From JASUTC01 sp035447925 (GTDB lineage Bacteria > Thermotogota > Thermotogae > MWEM01), in NCBI GenBank assembly GCA_035447925.1, contig DAOTHY010000004.1, positions 10,890 to 74,889 on the forward strand: 64,000 nucleotides of DNA, given 5' to 3'. Position 1 is the stretch's first letter, and every line of letters starts with the position of its first letter. The notes under the pieces are model-generated. The model was not told where the DNA came from, ran no database searches, and saw only the letters and a program-made list of their open reading frames with translations. Position numbers and translations under genes: made by a program. Of this stretch, positions 10,371-20,252 are shown piece by piece.

Positions 10371-10616
10371 GTGATTTCAAAACAATTGGGCATGGAAGTG
10401 TATTTTGAACTGCATGCCAGTAACCGATCTGTAGAACGTGAAATAGAAATGGATGACGTCATGCGAATAATAGACGATCCGAAAACAGCTTGTTTTTTTC
10501 AAAAGAACGCCCGTGTGAGATTCGAGGGTTCACATACGGTGATCATTGGTCAAGTTCGGCATTCGTGCCTTTGGATCATTACAGTTTTTCAAAGGAAGGG
10601 AAAGGGTGAGAAATGA
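10371..10616 (+). CDS. DUF4258-like small protein
   Basis: An 81-residue protein with the pattern FELHASNRSVEREIEMDDVMRIIDDP followed by two strands ending in WIITVFQ. This matches the HA..R..eR.I....V..ii..P layout of DUF4258, a small RelE/HigB-like fold sometimes found in toxin-antitoxin pairs. The GTG start is eight bases after AGGAGA. No antitoxin-like partner is beside it. It overlaps the lipase-like gene start by four bases (ATGA), implying translational coupling. The family call rests on motif spacing only, and the function is unknown. Confidence 0.6.
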   Translation: MISKQLGMEVYFELHASNRSVEREIEMDDVMRIIDDPKTACFFQKNARVRFEGSHTVIIGQVRHSCLWIITVFQRKGKGEK

Positions 10617-13468
10617 AAAAACTCATAATTGCGATCTGGATCAGTTTCTGCTTTGCCGTCTCTTTTTCAGATACGTTGCAGGAATTAGGAAGCAATTCTG
10701 TGGGATTGTTGGTGAGTTATTCAAGATTAACTGCTGATCAAATCCATGAAAAACTGAATGAAGTGCCGTATCACAGGATGTTTATGTTGAATTTTGCAGA
10801 TCGGAAAATATGTGCCCTTTTGTTAGAAAATGAACAGATGGCACTTTATCGGGTTGATGACTTTAGACAAGTGGAAGATCTTGAAGCAGAAAAGGCTGTC
10901 TGGATCTATTTGCAGATCCAGACCTCTTTGTTTGACCAGACCGATTGGAAAGAACCTTTTTCTTATACCAGATTGATATTGGATGATATGAGTTACATCG
11001 ATTTTTTTTTAAACAACAGTGCCATCTTTCAGAACGAACAATTCCAGACCTTTAAAAACAACAATAAGCCAGACGAAGTGACGCATTACATTCAGCATTA
11101 TCATCAACTGTTAACACTTTTTTCCAACCAAATGATTCGTTTCTTCAATGATCAAGAGATGGACCTGAAACCAACGATATATGAGGAGATAACAGAGAGA
11201 ATTCCGGCTGCGGGATATGACTTTATTCAAAATGAAATCGAGAGCTATCATTCACAGGTTCAGTTGTTGTCTTTTCTGGAATTTTACAAGGATTATCAAA
11301 GAGGGATTTACAAACAGTCGGGAGAATTTTTTGCGGATTTACCGTGGGCTACCTTTTTTAATAAAAATACGGTGGAAAATGCCTGCCGTTTTCAATTAAA
11401 CTTGGATTTTCTGAAATATTCAGCTAAACAAATCGATGAGTATTTAACGGAATTAAACCAGGTCTTTTCTAAAAGTTATGGTGTGATGGATATAGATGCT
11501 TTAACCACCCTGTTGATGAAATACGTTGTTTTTGAAATCATTGCATTTGAGGCCTTGGATCAATTCAGAACAGATGCTGTGCCAGAGGCTCAATCTCGTT
11601 TTTTACGCATCTTAATCAACCGGGATCTTCACTATGATCAAATAGATGATTTTTTAAAATCAACCTTGCAACAACTAAAAACAAACTTGATTCGTTCAGT
11701 CTCATTACTGTCTGTCCATGATCATGCCTTTCGATTGGTCAATGCCCTAAATCAAACGAAAGTACAATTATCCACGAGTGTAACCGATGACCTGATTCAA
11801 CACTCTTTTTCCTCTGTTGAGTTGATCACGCCTTTTGAAATTCCACAAGAAAATGCTCATTTTGCCGTTGTAAATACAACAGTGGAGCTGTCTTCGGATA
11901 AGCAAGAATCTTTTAGCAAGGTTTATCCGGTGTTTCCAAAGCAAGCGACAAAAGGGGCCCCCATTATACTATTGGATTTTTTTCACACGGCAGCTAATCA
12001 TTTGACCAGAACGATCCTTCTGGCCTTAAGGACGATTATCACCAACGGATTCAGTCTGTACAAACTTGAGCAGGAAATCAATACGGAAAATGTCACCATT
12101 TCAATACAAGAATATCTGAGAATGGAACCTTTTCACGAGCTTTACCAAATGAAACCCACAGATGAAAAAAGGTTGAAGGCTCAAATTTCCAATGCCAATA
12201 TCGAGTACCTGGCTTTGGATAACCTGTTTGCGGGAAATATTCCCAAGGCAATCTTGAGTGAAATTGAGAAAACGCCATCTATTGAGCACTTTCAGCTGGC
12301 CAGATATCCCATTGCTTATTATTCTAAAGAAACAGCAATTACTTCTAATCTGGAGAAAAACGAAAAGGCGTTGATCTTTGTTCATGGGAAGCAAAACATT
12401 CCCTACTTTGATCACCAAGGGGATATCCTACCGCAGATTGAAGCTGTTTGGAGGAACAAGGGGAGAATGGATGTGTGGAATGGCTTCTACACTTATGTGA
12501 ATGAACATACTGAGTCTTTTTCCAATTTTGATTTTTATGAGTTTATTTATGATACGTCGGTTTTAGATGCACAAGCATATGGGCAAATACTGGCGCAGAT
12601 CCTCATTGACCATTCAATACATAGCGCTTATGATGAGATCTATATCATCGCCTCCAGTATGGGCGGATTGGTTTCCCGGTACTGTCTCAATTATTCCTAT
12701 CCGTTACAAACGCCAGGCGAATCTATTCGTTTTGGTGATTACGTCAAAGAACTGATCACGCTGGACTCACCTCATATGGGAACGATTGCTCAAAATTTTA
12801 TTTTGACGATCAATCCAGCCTTGATGGAAGCGGTGTTAAAGGTTAAAGACGATAATCCGCCAAATTTAGAACTGACATTGGGAAATTTTATTGCCTCCTT
12901 CGTGAACGGTACCGAGGCTCAAAAGAGTGCTGAATTGATGATTTATTTTGCAAGAAATCATCCGGAGATGGTAGGTAAGCTCTTCACCGAAATGTTACGT
13001 TTTCTTGATCCCTTTCCCGGTGGCATGTGTATGCTTTATCAAGATCCGGATTATTGCGAATCTCTTGGGGTCTACCTTTATTATGAGACAGAAAACGAGT
13101 CATTTGAGTCTGTTTTTGTCAGCGATCCACCAACGAATCAGCTCAACCAAACCGATGGCTATTTGGACAAACTGTTTTTAATTTCAGGAGAGCTGACCGA
13201 AAATGCCACTGACATTACCCAAGGCCTTTCTATCACATACCATCTAATGCGAACTATCGGGGATAAATTATCTCATCAGACCATGGAAAATCTGTCACGC
13301 CACGGGAGAAATGACGGGGTTGTAAACCTTTACTCTCAGCAAATGTGGGGTATAGACAAAGGCCAGCAAAGATATCATTTTTTCGATTTGGATCATCTGG
13401 CGATTCCCAGGAATAATGATGTGGTAGAATTCATCATGAACCAAAGAATATTAAAAACACACAAATAA
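10613..13468 (+). CDS. Large exported alpha/beta-hydrolase (lipase/PGAP1-like)
   Basis: A 951-residue protein with a signal peptide (KKLIIAIWISFCFAVSFS). Residues 25-560 are helical and unrecognised. The C-terminal third is an alpha/beta hydrolase: IFVHGKQNIPYF supplies the oxyanion strand, and ASSMGGL holds the probable nucleophile Ser682 with Ala replacing the first Gly of GxSxG, as in some bacterial lipases. TLDSPHMG is typical of PGAP1/DUF676-type lipases, and FFDLDHLAIPRNND provides the likely catalytic His928. A periplasmic or surface esterase is expected; the substrate is unknown. It overlaps the DUF4258-like gene by four bases and sits 14 bases before galT. Confidence 0.75.
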   Translation: MKKLIIAIWISFCFAVSFSDTLQELGSNSVGLLVSYSRLTADQIHEKLNEVPYHRMFMLNFADRKICALLLENEQMALYRVDDFRQVEDLEAEKAVWIYLQIQTSLFDQTDWKEPFSYTRLILDDMSYIDFFLNNSAIFQNEQFQTFKNNNKPDEVTHYIQHYHQLLTLFSNQMIRFFNDQEMDLKPTIYEEITERIPAAGYDFIQNEIESYHSQVQLLSFLEFYKDYQRGIYKQSGEFFADLPWATFFNKNTVENACRFQLNLDFLKYSAKQIDEYLTELNQVFSKSYGVMDIDALTTLLMKYVVFEIIAFEALDQFRTDAVPEAQSRFLRILINRDLHYDQIDDFLKSTLQQLKTNLIRSVSLLSVHDHAFRLVNALNQTKVQLSTSVTDDLIQHSFSSVELITPFEIPQENAHFAVVNTTVELSSDKQESFSKVYPVFPKQATKGAPIILLDFFHTAANHLTRTILLALRTIITNGFSLYKLEQEINTENVTISIQEYLRMEPFHELYQMKPTDEKRLKAQISNANIEYLALDNLFAGNIPKAILSEIEKTPSIEHFQLARYPIAYYSKETAITSNLEKNEKALIFVHGKQNIPYFDHQGDILPQIEAVWRNKGRMDVWNGFYTYVNEHTESFSNFDFYEFIYDTSVLDAQAYGQILAQILIDHSIHSAYDEIYIIASSMGGLVSRYCLNYSYPLQTPGESIRFGDYVKELITLDSPHMGTIAQNFILTINPALMEAVLKVKDDNPPNLELTLGNFIASFVNGTEAQKSAELMIYFARNHPEMVGKLFTEMLRFLDPFPGGMCMLYQDPDYCESLGVYLYYETENESFESVFVSDPPTNQLNQTDGYLDKLFLISGELTENATDITQGLSITYHLMRTIGDKLSHQTMENLSRHGRNDGVVNLYSQQMWGIDKGQQRYHFFDLDHLAIPRNNDVVEFIMNQRILKTHK

Positions 13469-13482
13469 ACAGGGGGAAATCA

Positions 13483-15054
13483 ATGCACGAAATCGACGCA
13501 GCTTATGAAATAGAGAGGCTTATAGAGTACGCAAAACAAACACATTTGATCGAAACGGATTCCAAACAACATATGTTGTTGAATGCCATTTTTCTTAGAA
13601 ACAATTTAATGGCGCTGCTGAATGTCGATACACCTTATCAAGGGAATCTGCCTCAAGAGACCACTGATTTGCATGAGATTTTGGATCATTTGATGATTTA
13701 TGCAGTCAATACAGGCATGATAGAAGACACAACCACCGATAAAGATTTGCTGGATACGAAAATTATGGGCTTATTGACTCCTTGCCCAAGTGCAGTTACT
13801 CACAAATTCTACTCCTTAAAAGAATCTAGCGGTTCACAAGCTGCAACCGATTATTTTTATCAACTGAATCAGGATGTTAACTATATCAGAATGAACCGTA
13901 TTAAAAAAAACAGGCATTGGACGGTTCAAACTCAGTATGGCGAGATTGAAATGACCATCAACCTTTCCAAGCCGGAAAAGGATCCATTGGAATTAAAAAA
14001 GGCTTTAAATATCCCTTCTACAGGTTATCCCAAATGTGTCTTGTGTATTGAGAATATGGGGTATCAAGGGGATGCAAAAAAACCGGCCAGACAAAATCAC
14101 AGGTTGATTCCCCTTGAACTGTGCCAAGAAAATTGGTATTTTCAGTATTCCCCTTATGTTTATTACAATGAGCATTGCATCTTAATCTACGAAAACCACA
14201 AACCCATGCACATATGCAAACGGACTTTCAGCAGATTGTTCCAATTTTTAGATGAATTCCCCCTTTACTTTATTGGTTCGAATACCGATTTACCCATTGT
14301 CGGGGGGTCTATTTTGGAACACGAGCATTATCAGGGAGGACGTTACCGGATGCCGATGGTGGATGCAAAGATCGAAAGTGCATTTGAAACGGGCATTTCA
14401 AATGTGAAGGCAGGAATTCTGCATTGGCCTCTTTCCTGTATCAGATTGAGTTCAAATGATAAAGAGAAACTCATTGATTTATCCCATCAAATTCTCACTC
14501 AATGGAGACAATACACAGATGAATCGGTGGATATCTTTCATGAAACTTTGGAAGGGTCAAAAACAGTGCCCCATAACACAGTTACCCCAATATCAAGGAT
14601 CAACAAAGAAGGAGAATACGAAATTGACATAGTACTCAGAAATAATCGGACTACCGATGAGTATCCCAGAGGATTGTTTCATCCACATCCTGAATTGCAC
14701 CACATTAAAAAGGAAAATATCGGTCTTATTGAGGTAATGGGATTAGCCATATTACCGGGTAGACTTGAATCTGAAATTGAAGCCATAGCTGATTATTTGA
14801 CAGGTGTGAAGGATATAGCCGGTATCGGTGAACTGGATGAAGACCATTCTTTGTTTAAACATCGACAATGGATTCAACAGATGCACCAAATGGGGATTTG
14901 CGGGACACATGAGCAGGTTATGTCTGCCATCCGGATGGAAATTGGTAAGCGTTTTACAAGAGTCTTGGAAGATGCCGGAGTTTATAAAAATAACCCGCAG
15001 GGTCAAGAAGCGTTTCAACGATTTATGAATGTGTGTGGTTTTAAATTGGTATAA
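13483..15054 (+). CDS. galT: UTP/UDP-glucose--hexose-1-phosphate uridylyltransferase, class II GalT
   Basis: A 523-residue protein of the class II GalT family known mainly from Firmicutes, much longer than the ~350-residue class I enzymes. It transfers UMP between UDP-glucose and galactose 1-phosphate in the Leloir pathway. Visible signatures are YPKCVLCIENMGYQGD, YYNEHCILI and the active-site stretch GGSILEHEHYQGG, containing the histidine pair (residues 280 and 282). AGGGGG precedes the ATG by six bases. No galK or galE lies beside it, so it is separated from the rest of the pathway. Confidence 0.93.
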   Translation: MHEIDAAYEIERLIEYAKQTHLIETDSKQHMLLNAIFLRNNLMALLNVDTPYQGNLPQETTDLHEILDHLMIYAVNTGMIEDTTTDKDLLDTKIMGLLTPCPSAVTHKFYSLKESSGSQAATDYFYQLNQDVNYIRMNRIKKNRHWTVQTQYGEIEMTINLSKPEKDPLELKKALNIPSTGYPKCVLCIENMGYQGDAKKPARQNHRLIPLELCQENWYFQYSPYVYYNEHCILIYENHKPMHICKRTFSRLFQFLDEFPLYFIGSNTDLPIVGGSILEHEHYQGGRYRMPMVDAKIESAFETGISNVKAGILHWPLSCIRLSSNDKEKLIDLSHQILTQWRQYTDESVDIFHETLEGSKTVPHNTVTPISRINKEGEYEIDIVLRNNRTTDEYPRGLFHPHPELHHIKKENIGLIEVMGLAILPGRLESEIEAIADYLTGVKDIAGIGELDEDHSLFKHRQWIQQMHQMGICGTHEQVMSAIRMEIGKRFTRVLEDAGVYKNNPQGQEAFQRFMNVCGFKLV

Positions 15055-15068
15055 GGGAGTTTCTGAAT

Positions 15069-17924
15069 GTGAAAAAAGATGGAAACTGGGATGTATACCG
15101 TGTAAAAATCAGTATTATAATGGGATTGATTGGCTTTGTTCTCAATTTGGTTCCGATCAGCGTTGCAATAAATGACATTTATTTTTCCATTATTCCTGGA
15201 ATTTTTACAGCCTTTTTCATCACACAAATATGGGGATTAAGATATGGTTTGTTAACAGCTATTTGTGGTAGCACTCAAACCATGTGGTGGCTCTGGTTAT
15301 CCGATGGCTATGGTTTATTTTACTCTGTTCCGGTATACACCCTGTGGATTGTCTGGCATGGCATCCTCTCTGATAAAAGAAGAAGCGATAGCAAACCGAT
15401 TTTTCTCCACAGCAAGTACATACAGGAAATTGTAATCAGAGTTCCCATAGAAATTGGGTTCTGGACAATCTTCCCATTTCTCGTTTCATTCAATCCCCCT
15501 CCTTGGATCAACGCTTCCAACAGTGTTTCGCAGCTCTTTTTAATATCCGTCAGTATCAAACATACAGCCGTTGCCTATGTTATGATGCTTTTAACAGATG
15601 TTTTAACTGGTTTTGGTTTTATCAGAAAATGGTTTAAATTGGAGGATCACAGAGGTAAACGTCATTTCATAGTGCCATTTGTTATTCTTTGGAGTGTTTT
15701 TTTCTGGATACTTGATGGTACATTGACCAGTTTATTCTTCCTGGATTTGAAAAAATTCTACTCAACAACGCCTCTTCTTTCAACAATAGAACTGATGTTT
15801 ATTCAATACCCCATCACCAATTTCTTTGTAAGGATTGTTTTTGCCGTTTTCATGTTAGCTGCTGCTTTTATTATCTATGATTTTTACCAAAAGGAAAAAA
15901 GAAAAGATATCATCTTCAAACAGATTTTTGAAAACTCTGTCGATATGATTTTTCTAATATCATCAACGGGAAAGATTCAAAGGGTCAACAAGGCTTCAAA
16001 AGAAAAGCTTAAAGAATGTCTCCAAAAGAAATCGATTGATGAGTGTTTTATCCCAGAGTCGAATCAGGGTATTAGTCAGCAAATGATGGCCCATGGCGGT
16101 GAAGCCAGGTTTATTGCCAAAGCCGTTGATGATGAGAATATGATGTTTGATTGTGTCACCAGTTGCATCGATCAGGAAAAAAACGATTATCTATTGATAG
16201 CCAGAGACATTACACATACACTGAAGATGAATCATCAATTGAAGATGTTAAACGACCAGCTGTTATCCAGCTATGAAGAATTGGAATCATCCTATGAAGA
16301 GATCGAGGAGAAAAGCGATACCCTCGAGGAGAAGAATCAAGTCATCGAACAAAGCAACAAAGAATTAGAGGAAGCCTTCCAAACCATCCAGCAGGCTAAG
16401 GAACGCTATGAAAGCTTGTACTGTTCAAATGAGTATATTATGCAGTCCATTCCTGAAATGATAGTCAGATTCAACAAAAAAGGCGATATTCTTTGGATGA
16501 ATAAAGCCTTCAAAGCTCAGTTTGATCTGTCTGAAATCGATCGCAATATGGGGGATATCCGGGTTAACGGGGTATTGTTAATTGATGAAAAGAATTTTTT
16601 ACGGGTTTGGTCAGGTGAACCTAACAAACCATTTACTATTTCAGTATCCAATGATATGATTCTTAATGTGATCAGTGTTCCCGCAGTTGAAGAGAATGAG
16701 ATCATCATGATCATGTTTGATATTACCAAAATCAGGATGCGGGAAGAATATTTCAAGAATGCAAAAAAGGCTGCAGATGAGGCAGCTGCAATGAAGGATG
16801 AATTTATCGCCAAGATCAGTCATGAGTTAAGAACACCGATGAACGGTATTGTGACGGCAGTGCATCTGATGAAGGATCTGAATCAAAGCCTTGATTGTGA
16901 AATGAAAGAATATCTATCCATTATTGATACTTCTTCTAAAAGGCTGATGACAACGATCAACGAATTACTGGATATCAGCAAACTTGAACGAGGACAAGAT
17001 GAGATCAAATTAGAGCAAACGGATATCTACAATCTTTTAGAGAGCCTTAAAAGCGAATTTAGTGTGCTTGCTAGACGCAAGCGTTTAGCTTTTTCCGTGG
17101 AAATGGAAGGGGATGTTCCCCGCTACTGTTTTGCCGACCGGGAAAAACTGAATCATATTCTCTCCAATCTCATCTTTAACGCCATTAAATTTACATCAGA
17201 AGGTTTTGTAAAATGTGTGGTCAGGGGTGAAAAGCTCTCAGAGCAGAATTATCATTTAACGTTTTTAGTGATGGATTCAGGGATCGGCATTGCAAAAGAG
17301 GAACAGGATCTGGTATTTGAAAAGTTTACTCAAGTCGATAATTCATACACTCGTGAATATGAAGGAACGGGATTGGGATTAGCGATTAGTCAGGGAATTG
17401 CAAAAGTCCTTAATTCAAAGATAAAACTGCAAAGTGAACGGGGAAAAGGAGCGACATTCTATTTCACGATTGTGGTTTCACCGGTAATAGCCTCAGAGAA
17501 TACCATTTCAAAAAAAGAGATCGATTCGGTTGAGGCCTACACGAAGAAACTAAAAAAGATTCAGCCCCTGATTTTTGTGGCTGAAGATGATCCTATCAAT
17601 GCGAAACTGCTGGCAAAAGTTTTAAAAAAGGTGGGATGCCATTTGAATATTTACGAGAATGCCCTATTGTTGCTGGATGAACTCAAAACAAACATTCCGG
17701 ACATCATCTTAATGGATATACAAATGCCCGGTATGAATGGAATGGATGCGACAAAACATATTAAAGGAAATCCCAACACCAAACATATACCGGTAATTGC
17801 CCTGAGTGCGCACGCCTTTGAGCGTGAACAAGAGAGATCGTTTAAAAGCGGTATCGATGATTATCTAACCAAACCCATCGATCAAAAACTTCTATTTAAA
17901 ACGCTTCTTAAGAATCTCGAATAG
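15069..17924 (+). CDS. Membrane hybrid sensor histidine kinase (multi-TM, two PAS, HisKA, HATPase, REC)
   Basis: A 951-residue protein. The N-terminal ~275 residues hold about six to eight membrane helices. PAS domains follow at ~283-385 and ~458-560, separated by a coiled coil (SYEELESSYEEIEEK). HisKA has the H box SHELRTPMNG with His585. HATPase_c has NLIFNAIKF, MDSGIGIA and GTGLGLAISQ. A C-terminal receiver has FVAEDDPINAKL, LMDIQMPGMNG (Asp883) and the KP near the end. It should autophosphorylate His585 and pass the phosphate to its own Asp883; an external Hpt protein would be needed for onward relay. GTG start with GGGAG nine bases upstream, directly after galT, with no cognate output gene nearby. 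Confidence 0.93.
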   Translation: MKKDGNWDVYRVKISIIMGLIGFVLNLVPISVAINDIYFSIIPGIFTAFFITQIWGLRYGLLTAICGSTQTMWWLWLSDGYGLFYSVPVYTLWIVWHGILSDKRRSDSKPIFLHSKYIQEIVIRVPIEIGFWTIFPFLVSFNPPPWINASNSVSQLFLISVSIKHTAVAYVMMLLTDVLTGFGFIRKWFKLEDHRGKRHFIVPFVILWSVFFWILDGTLTSLFFLDLKKFYSTTPLLSTIELMFIQYPITNFFVRIVFAVFMLAAAFIIYDFYQKEKRKDIIFKQIFENSVDMIFLISSTGKIQRVNKASKEKLKECLQKKSIDECFIPESNQGISQQMMAHGGEARFIAKAVDDENMMFDCVTSCIDQEKNDYLLIARDITHTLKMNHQLKMLNDQLLSSYEELESSYEEIEEKSDTLEEKNQVIEQSNKELEEAFQTIQQAKERYESLYCSNEYIMQSIPEMIVRFNKKGDILWMNKAFKAQFDLSEIDRNMGDIRVNGVLLIDEKNFLRVWSGEPNKPFTISVSNDMILNVISVPAVEENEIIMIMFDITKIRMREEYFKNAKKAADEAAAMKDEFIAKISHELRTPMNGIVTAVHLMKDLNQSLDCEMKEYLSIIDTSSKRLMTTINELLDISKLERGQDEIKLEQTDIYNLLESLKSEFSVLARRKRLAFSVEMEGDVPRYCFADREKLNHILSNLIFNAIKFTSEGFVKCVVRGEKLSEQNYHLTFLVMDSGIGIAKEEQDLVFEKFTQVDNSYTREYEGTGLGLAISQGIAKVLNSKIKLQSERGKGATFYFTIVVSPVIASENTISKKEIDSVEAYTKKLKKIQPLIFVAEDDPINAKLLAKVLKKVGCHLNIYENALLLLDELKTNIPDIILMDIQMPGMNGMDATKHIKGNPNTKHIPVIALSAHAFEREQERSFKSGIDDYLTKPIDQKLLFKTLLKNLE

Positions 17925-17937
17925 ACCGAATTTGTTA

Positions 17938-17946
17938 TGCTATAAT
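17938..17946 (+). promoter_or_regulatory. Extended -10 promoter of the frr operon
   Basis: TGCTATAAT, a full consensus -10 with TGn, 55 bases upstream of the frr ATG and just after the kinase stop. No matching -35. This separates the housekeeping operon from the upstream genes. Confidence 0.65.
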
Positions 17947-18000
17947 ACATTTTGTGAAATGGCAGCTGACATACAATAACAGACAGAAAGGAGATTGATC

Positions 18001-18552
18001 ATGGACAATCATGTGAACGGAGCAAAATCCAAAATGGAAAAAAGTGTTGAATCAATAGCTAATGAATTAAAGCACATTCGTACTGGAAGACCAAGCCCGG
18101 CTCTTTTAGAGGAAATCACTGCCGATTATTACAACACACCAACTCCCATCCCTCAACTTGCGAGTGTTTCTGTTGCCGAACGCTCTCTTGTCATTAAACC
18201 TTGGGATAAAAGCGTGCTTAAAGTCATTGAGAAAGCCATTCTCGCATCTCAGTTGGGATTAACGCCGATAAATGATGGAACCAGTATTCGCTTGAATTTT
18301 CCACCTCCGACGGGAGAACAAAGAAAAAAGCTGGTGAAGATGGTTCACGATGTGATCGAACAGGGCAAAATATCCGTTAGAAATATCAGACGTGATGTGA
18401 TAAAGGACATCAAAGAGGAACAAAAAAATGGGGACATTCCTGAAGACGATGCCCACAAGCTTGAAGACAAAATTCAAGAGCTCACAGATGAATACGTAAA
18501 AAAGATGGACGAGTTGTTTAAAGAAAAAGAAATCGAAATCATGGAAGTCTGA
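18001..18552 (+). CDS. frr: Ribosome recycling factor
   Basis: RRF splits post-termination ribosomes together with EF-G. The protein is about 183 residues, normal for the family. It has KMEKSVESIANELKHIRTGRPSPALLEEI at the N-terminus, then SVAERSLVIKPWDKS, IRLNFPPPTGEQRKKLVK and NIRRDV. The ATG at 18001, seven bases after AAGGAG, is preferred over a TTG two codons upstream. Its stop overlaps the uppS start (TGATG). Confidence 0.98.
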   Translation: MDNHVNGAKSKMEKSVESIANELKHIRTGRPSPALLEEITADYYNTPTPIPQLASVSVAERSLVIKPWDKSVLKVIEKAILASQLGLTPINDGTSIRLNFPPPTGEQRKKLVKMVHDVIEQGKISVRNIRRDVIKDIKEEQKNGDIPEDDAHKLEDKIQELTDEYVKKMDELFKEKEIEIMEV

Positions 18553-19289
18553 TGTCATCGGGTTTGAAACAGGAAAATGTTCTGAGGATACCAAAACATT
18601 TGGCTTTTATCATGGATGGTAATGGAAGATGGGCAAAAAACAAAGGACTTGACCGATCTGAAGGGCATGCAGCCGGGGCTGAAGTAGCGGAGCAAATGGT
18701 CAGGAATTGTCATGAGATGGGTATCAAATATTGTACCCTATATGCTTTTTCAACGGAGAATTGGAAACGCCCCAGCGAAGAAGTGGCTTTTTTGTTTCAG
18801 ACATTGATTTATTATCTCGAAAAAAAATCACCTGAGATGATTGAAAAGGGTGTCAGAATAAGGTTTAGTGGACACATTGAGGCATTGCCTCAAGAAGCAT
18901 ATGCATGTGCCATGGACATCGAAAACAGGTCAGGTCATTGTGAGCGGTTTCACATGATAATCGCTTTGAATTATGGGGGACGGCAGGAGATTTGGGATGC
19001 TGCGTTGCGCCTATATCAAGCACTCGAAAAAGGAGAATGCCGACTGGATACTCTGGAACAGGATCAACCGGAACGGTTCAGACATTATCTCTACCTTCCG
19101 GATGTTCCAGATCCGGATCTGTTGATCAGAACGGGTGGAGAGATGAGAATCAGCAATTTTCTGCTCTGGCAATTGGCGTACACCGAATTGATCTTTACCG
19201 ACATCTTGTGGCCGGATCTTAACCAAGAAGTCCTGATTAAGCTTTTGGAAGACTATTCAAAAAGAGAAAGACGATTTGGCGGTTTGTGA
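18552..19289 (+). CDS. uppS: Isoprenyl (undecaprenyl diphosphate) transferase
   Basis: A cis-prenyltransferase of 245 residues making the C55 lipid carrier for cell-wall synthesis. Key motifs are FIMDGNGRWA with the Mg-binding Asp, GHAAGAE, YAFSTENWKRP, ALNYGGRQEI and PDPDLLIRTGGEMRISNFLLWQ. The frr-uppS-cdsA order is conserved across many bacteria and supports the call. The start overlaps the frr stop by one base. Confidence 0.98.
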   Translation: MSSGLKQENVLRIPKHLAFIMDGNGRWAKNKGLDRSEGHAAGAEVAEQMVRNCHEMGIKYCTLYAFSTENWKRPSEEVAFLFQTLIYYLEKKSPEMIEKGVRIRFSGHIEALPQEAYACAMDIENRSGHCERFHMIIALNYGGRQEIWDAALRLYQALEKGECRLDTLEQDQPERFRHYLYLPDVPDPDLLIRTGGEMRISNFLLWQLAYTELIFTDILWPDLNQEVLIKLLEDYSKRERRFGGL

Positions 19290-19341
19290 GTTCAGTTTTT
19301 GATGAGAAATAGTCATTTTTTTATTTTTTGGAGTTGATAAC

Positions 19342-20229
19342 TTGTCACCGGATAAAAAAGAACTGAGAAACAGATGGAAATACGGTATCTTGTTTGGAAC
19401 AGCATCCGTATTGTTGCTGTACAATTACTGGACCATTGTTTTCTTAGGCTTTTTAGCAAGTCTAACAGCAGGCTTAGAGTATGTAAAATTGTTATTCGGT
19501 GCTTACAAACGGACTAATGAATACCCCAAAGTGTTGGCTGGTGAAATTGGAGTCCTGACAGTTTTAATCCCCGGGACTTTTTTGTTATCTGGGATATGTA
19601 TTTTTTTTGGTCGCATCGACTTTTTAGTCATTCTATATGCCTTGGTGATCCCTGTTCTGGGAGGAATAGGTGTTTTTGTCTATCAGGATCATGCAAAAAT
19701 CAACGAGATCATGAACAATGTGATTTTGGGAATCTTTTATATTGCGTTGCCTTTGGCTTGTATTTTGTACATTTACAGGACATACGGATGGATTTATTCG
19801 CTGTATGCGATTACTTCTCCCTGGTTATTTGATTCTTTTGCTTTTTTTGTTGGGATCAAATACGGCAAACATAAACTGATGCCGAAAATCAGTCCTAAAA
19901 AAACGGTAGAGGGTTTATTGGGGGGGATGTTCTTCACTTTTTTAGGCTTGATTTTGATCACTGTTTTATTAAATTGGATCTATCCTGCTATCAGTTTTTT
20001 CGGAAATGGCCGGGGAATTCAATTATCGGTATTGGAACTTTTGTTATTAACGCTTTTCATTACCTGGGGAGCAACATTGGGTGATTTATACGAATCATCC
20101 ATTAAACGGTATCATCAAACCAAGGATTCGGGTGATATTATGCCCGGACATGGTGGTTTATTGGATAGAATAGACTCCTTGGTTTTTGTTGGACCCATGA
20201 CGTTGTTACTTCTATTAATGATTAAATAA
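19342..20229 (+). CDS. cdsA: Phosphatidate cytidylyltransferase
   Basis: Integral membrane enzyme of 295 residues making CDP-diacylglycerol from phosphatidate and CTP. It has about eight hydrophobic helices and the family signature near the C-terminus: SSIKRYHQTKDSGDIMPGHGG then LLDRIDSLVF. Starts with TTG, eight bases after GGAG. The preceding 52-base gap has an AT-rich stretch but no clear promoter. It overlaps the first possible ATG of alaS by one base. Confidence 0.96.
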   Translation: MSPDKKELRNRWKYGILFGTASVLLLYNYWTIVFLGFLASLTAGLEYVKLLFGAYKRTNEYPKVLAGEIGVLTVLIPGTFLLSGICIFFGRIDFLVILYALVIPVLGGIGVFVYQDHAKINEIMNNVILGIFYIALPLACILYIYRTYGWIYSLYAITSPWLFDSFAFFVGIKYGKHKLMPKISPKKTVEGLLGGMFFTFLGLILITVLLNWIYPAISFFGNGRGIQLSVLELLLLTLFITWGATLGDLYESSIKRYHQTKDSGDIMPGHGGLLDRIDSLVFVGPMTLLLLLMIK

Positions 20230-20252
20230 TGGACATCGGAGGTCAGTTAACT

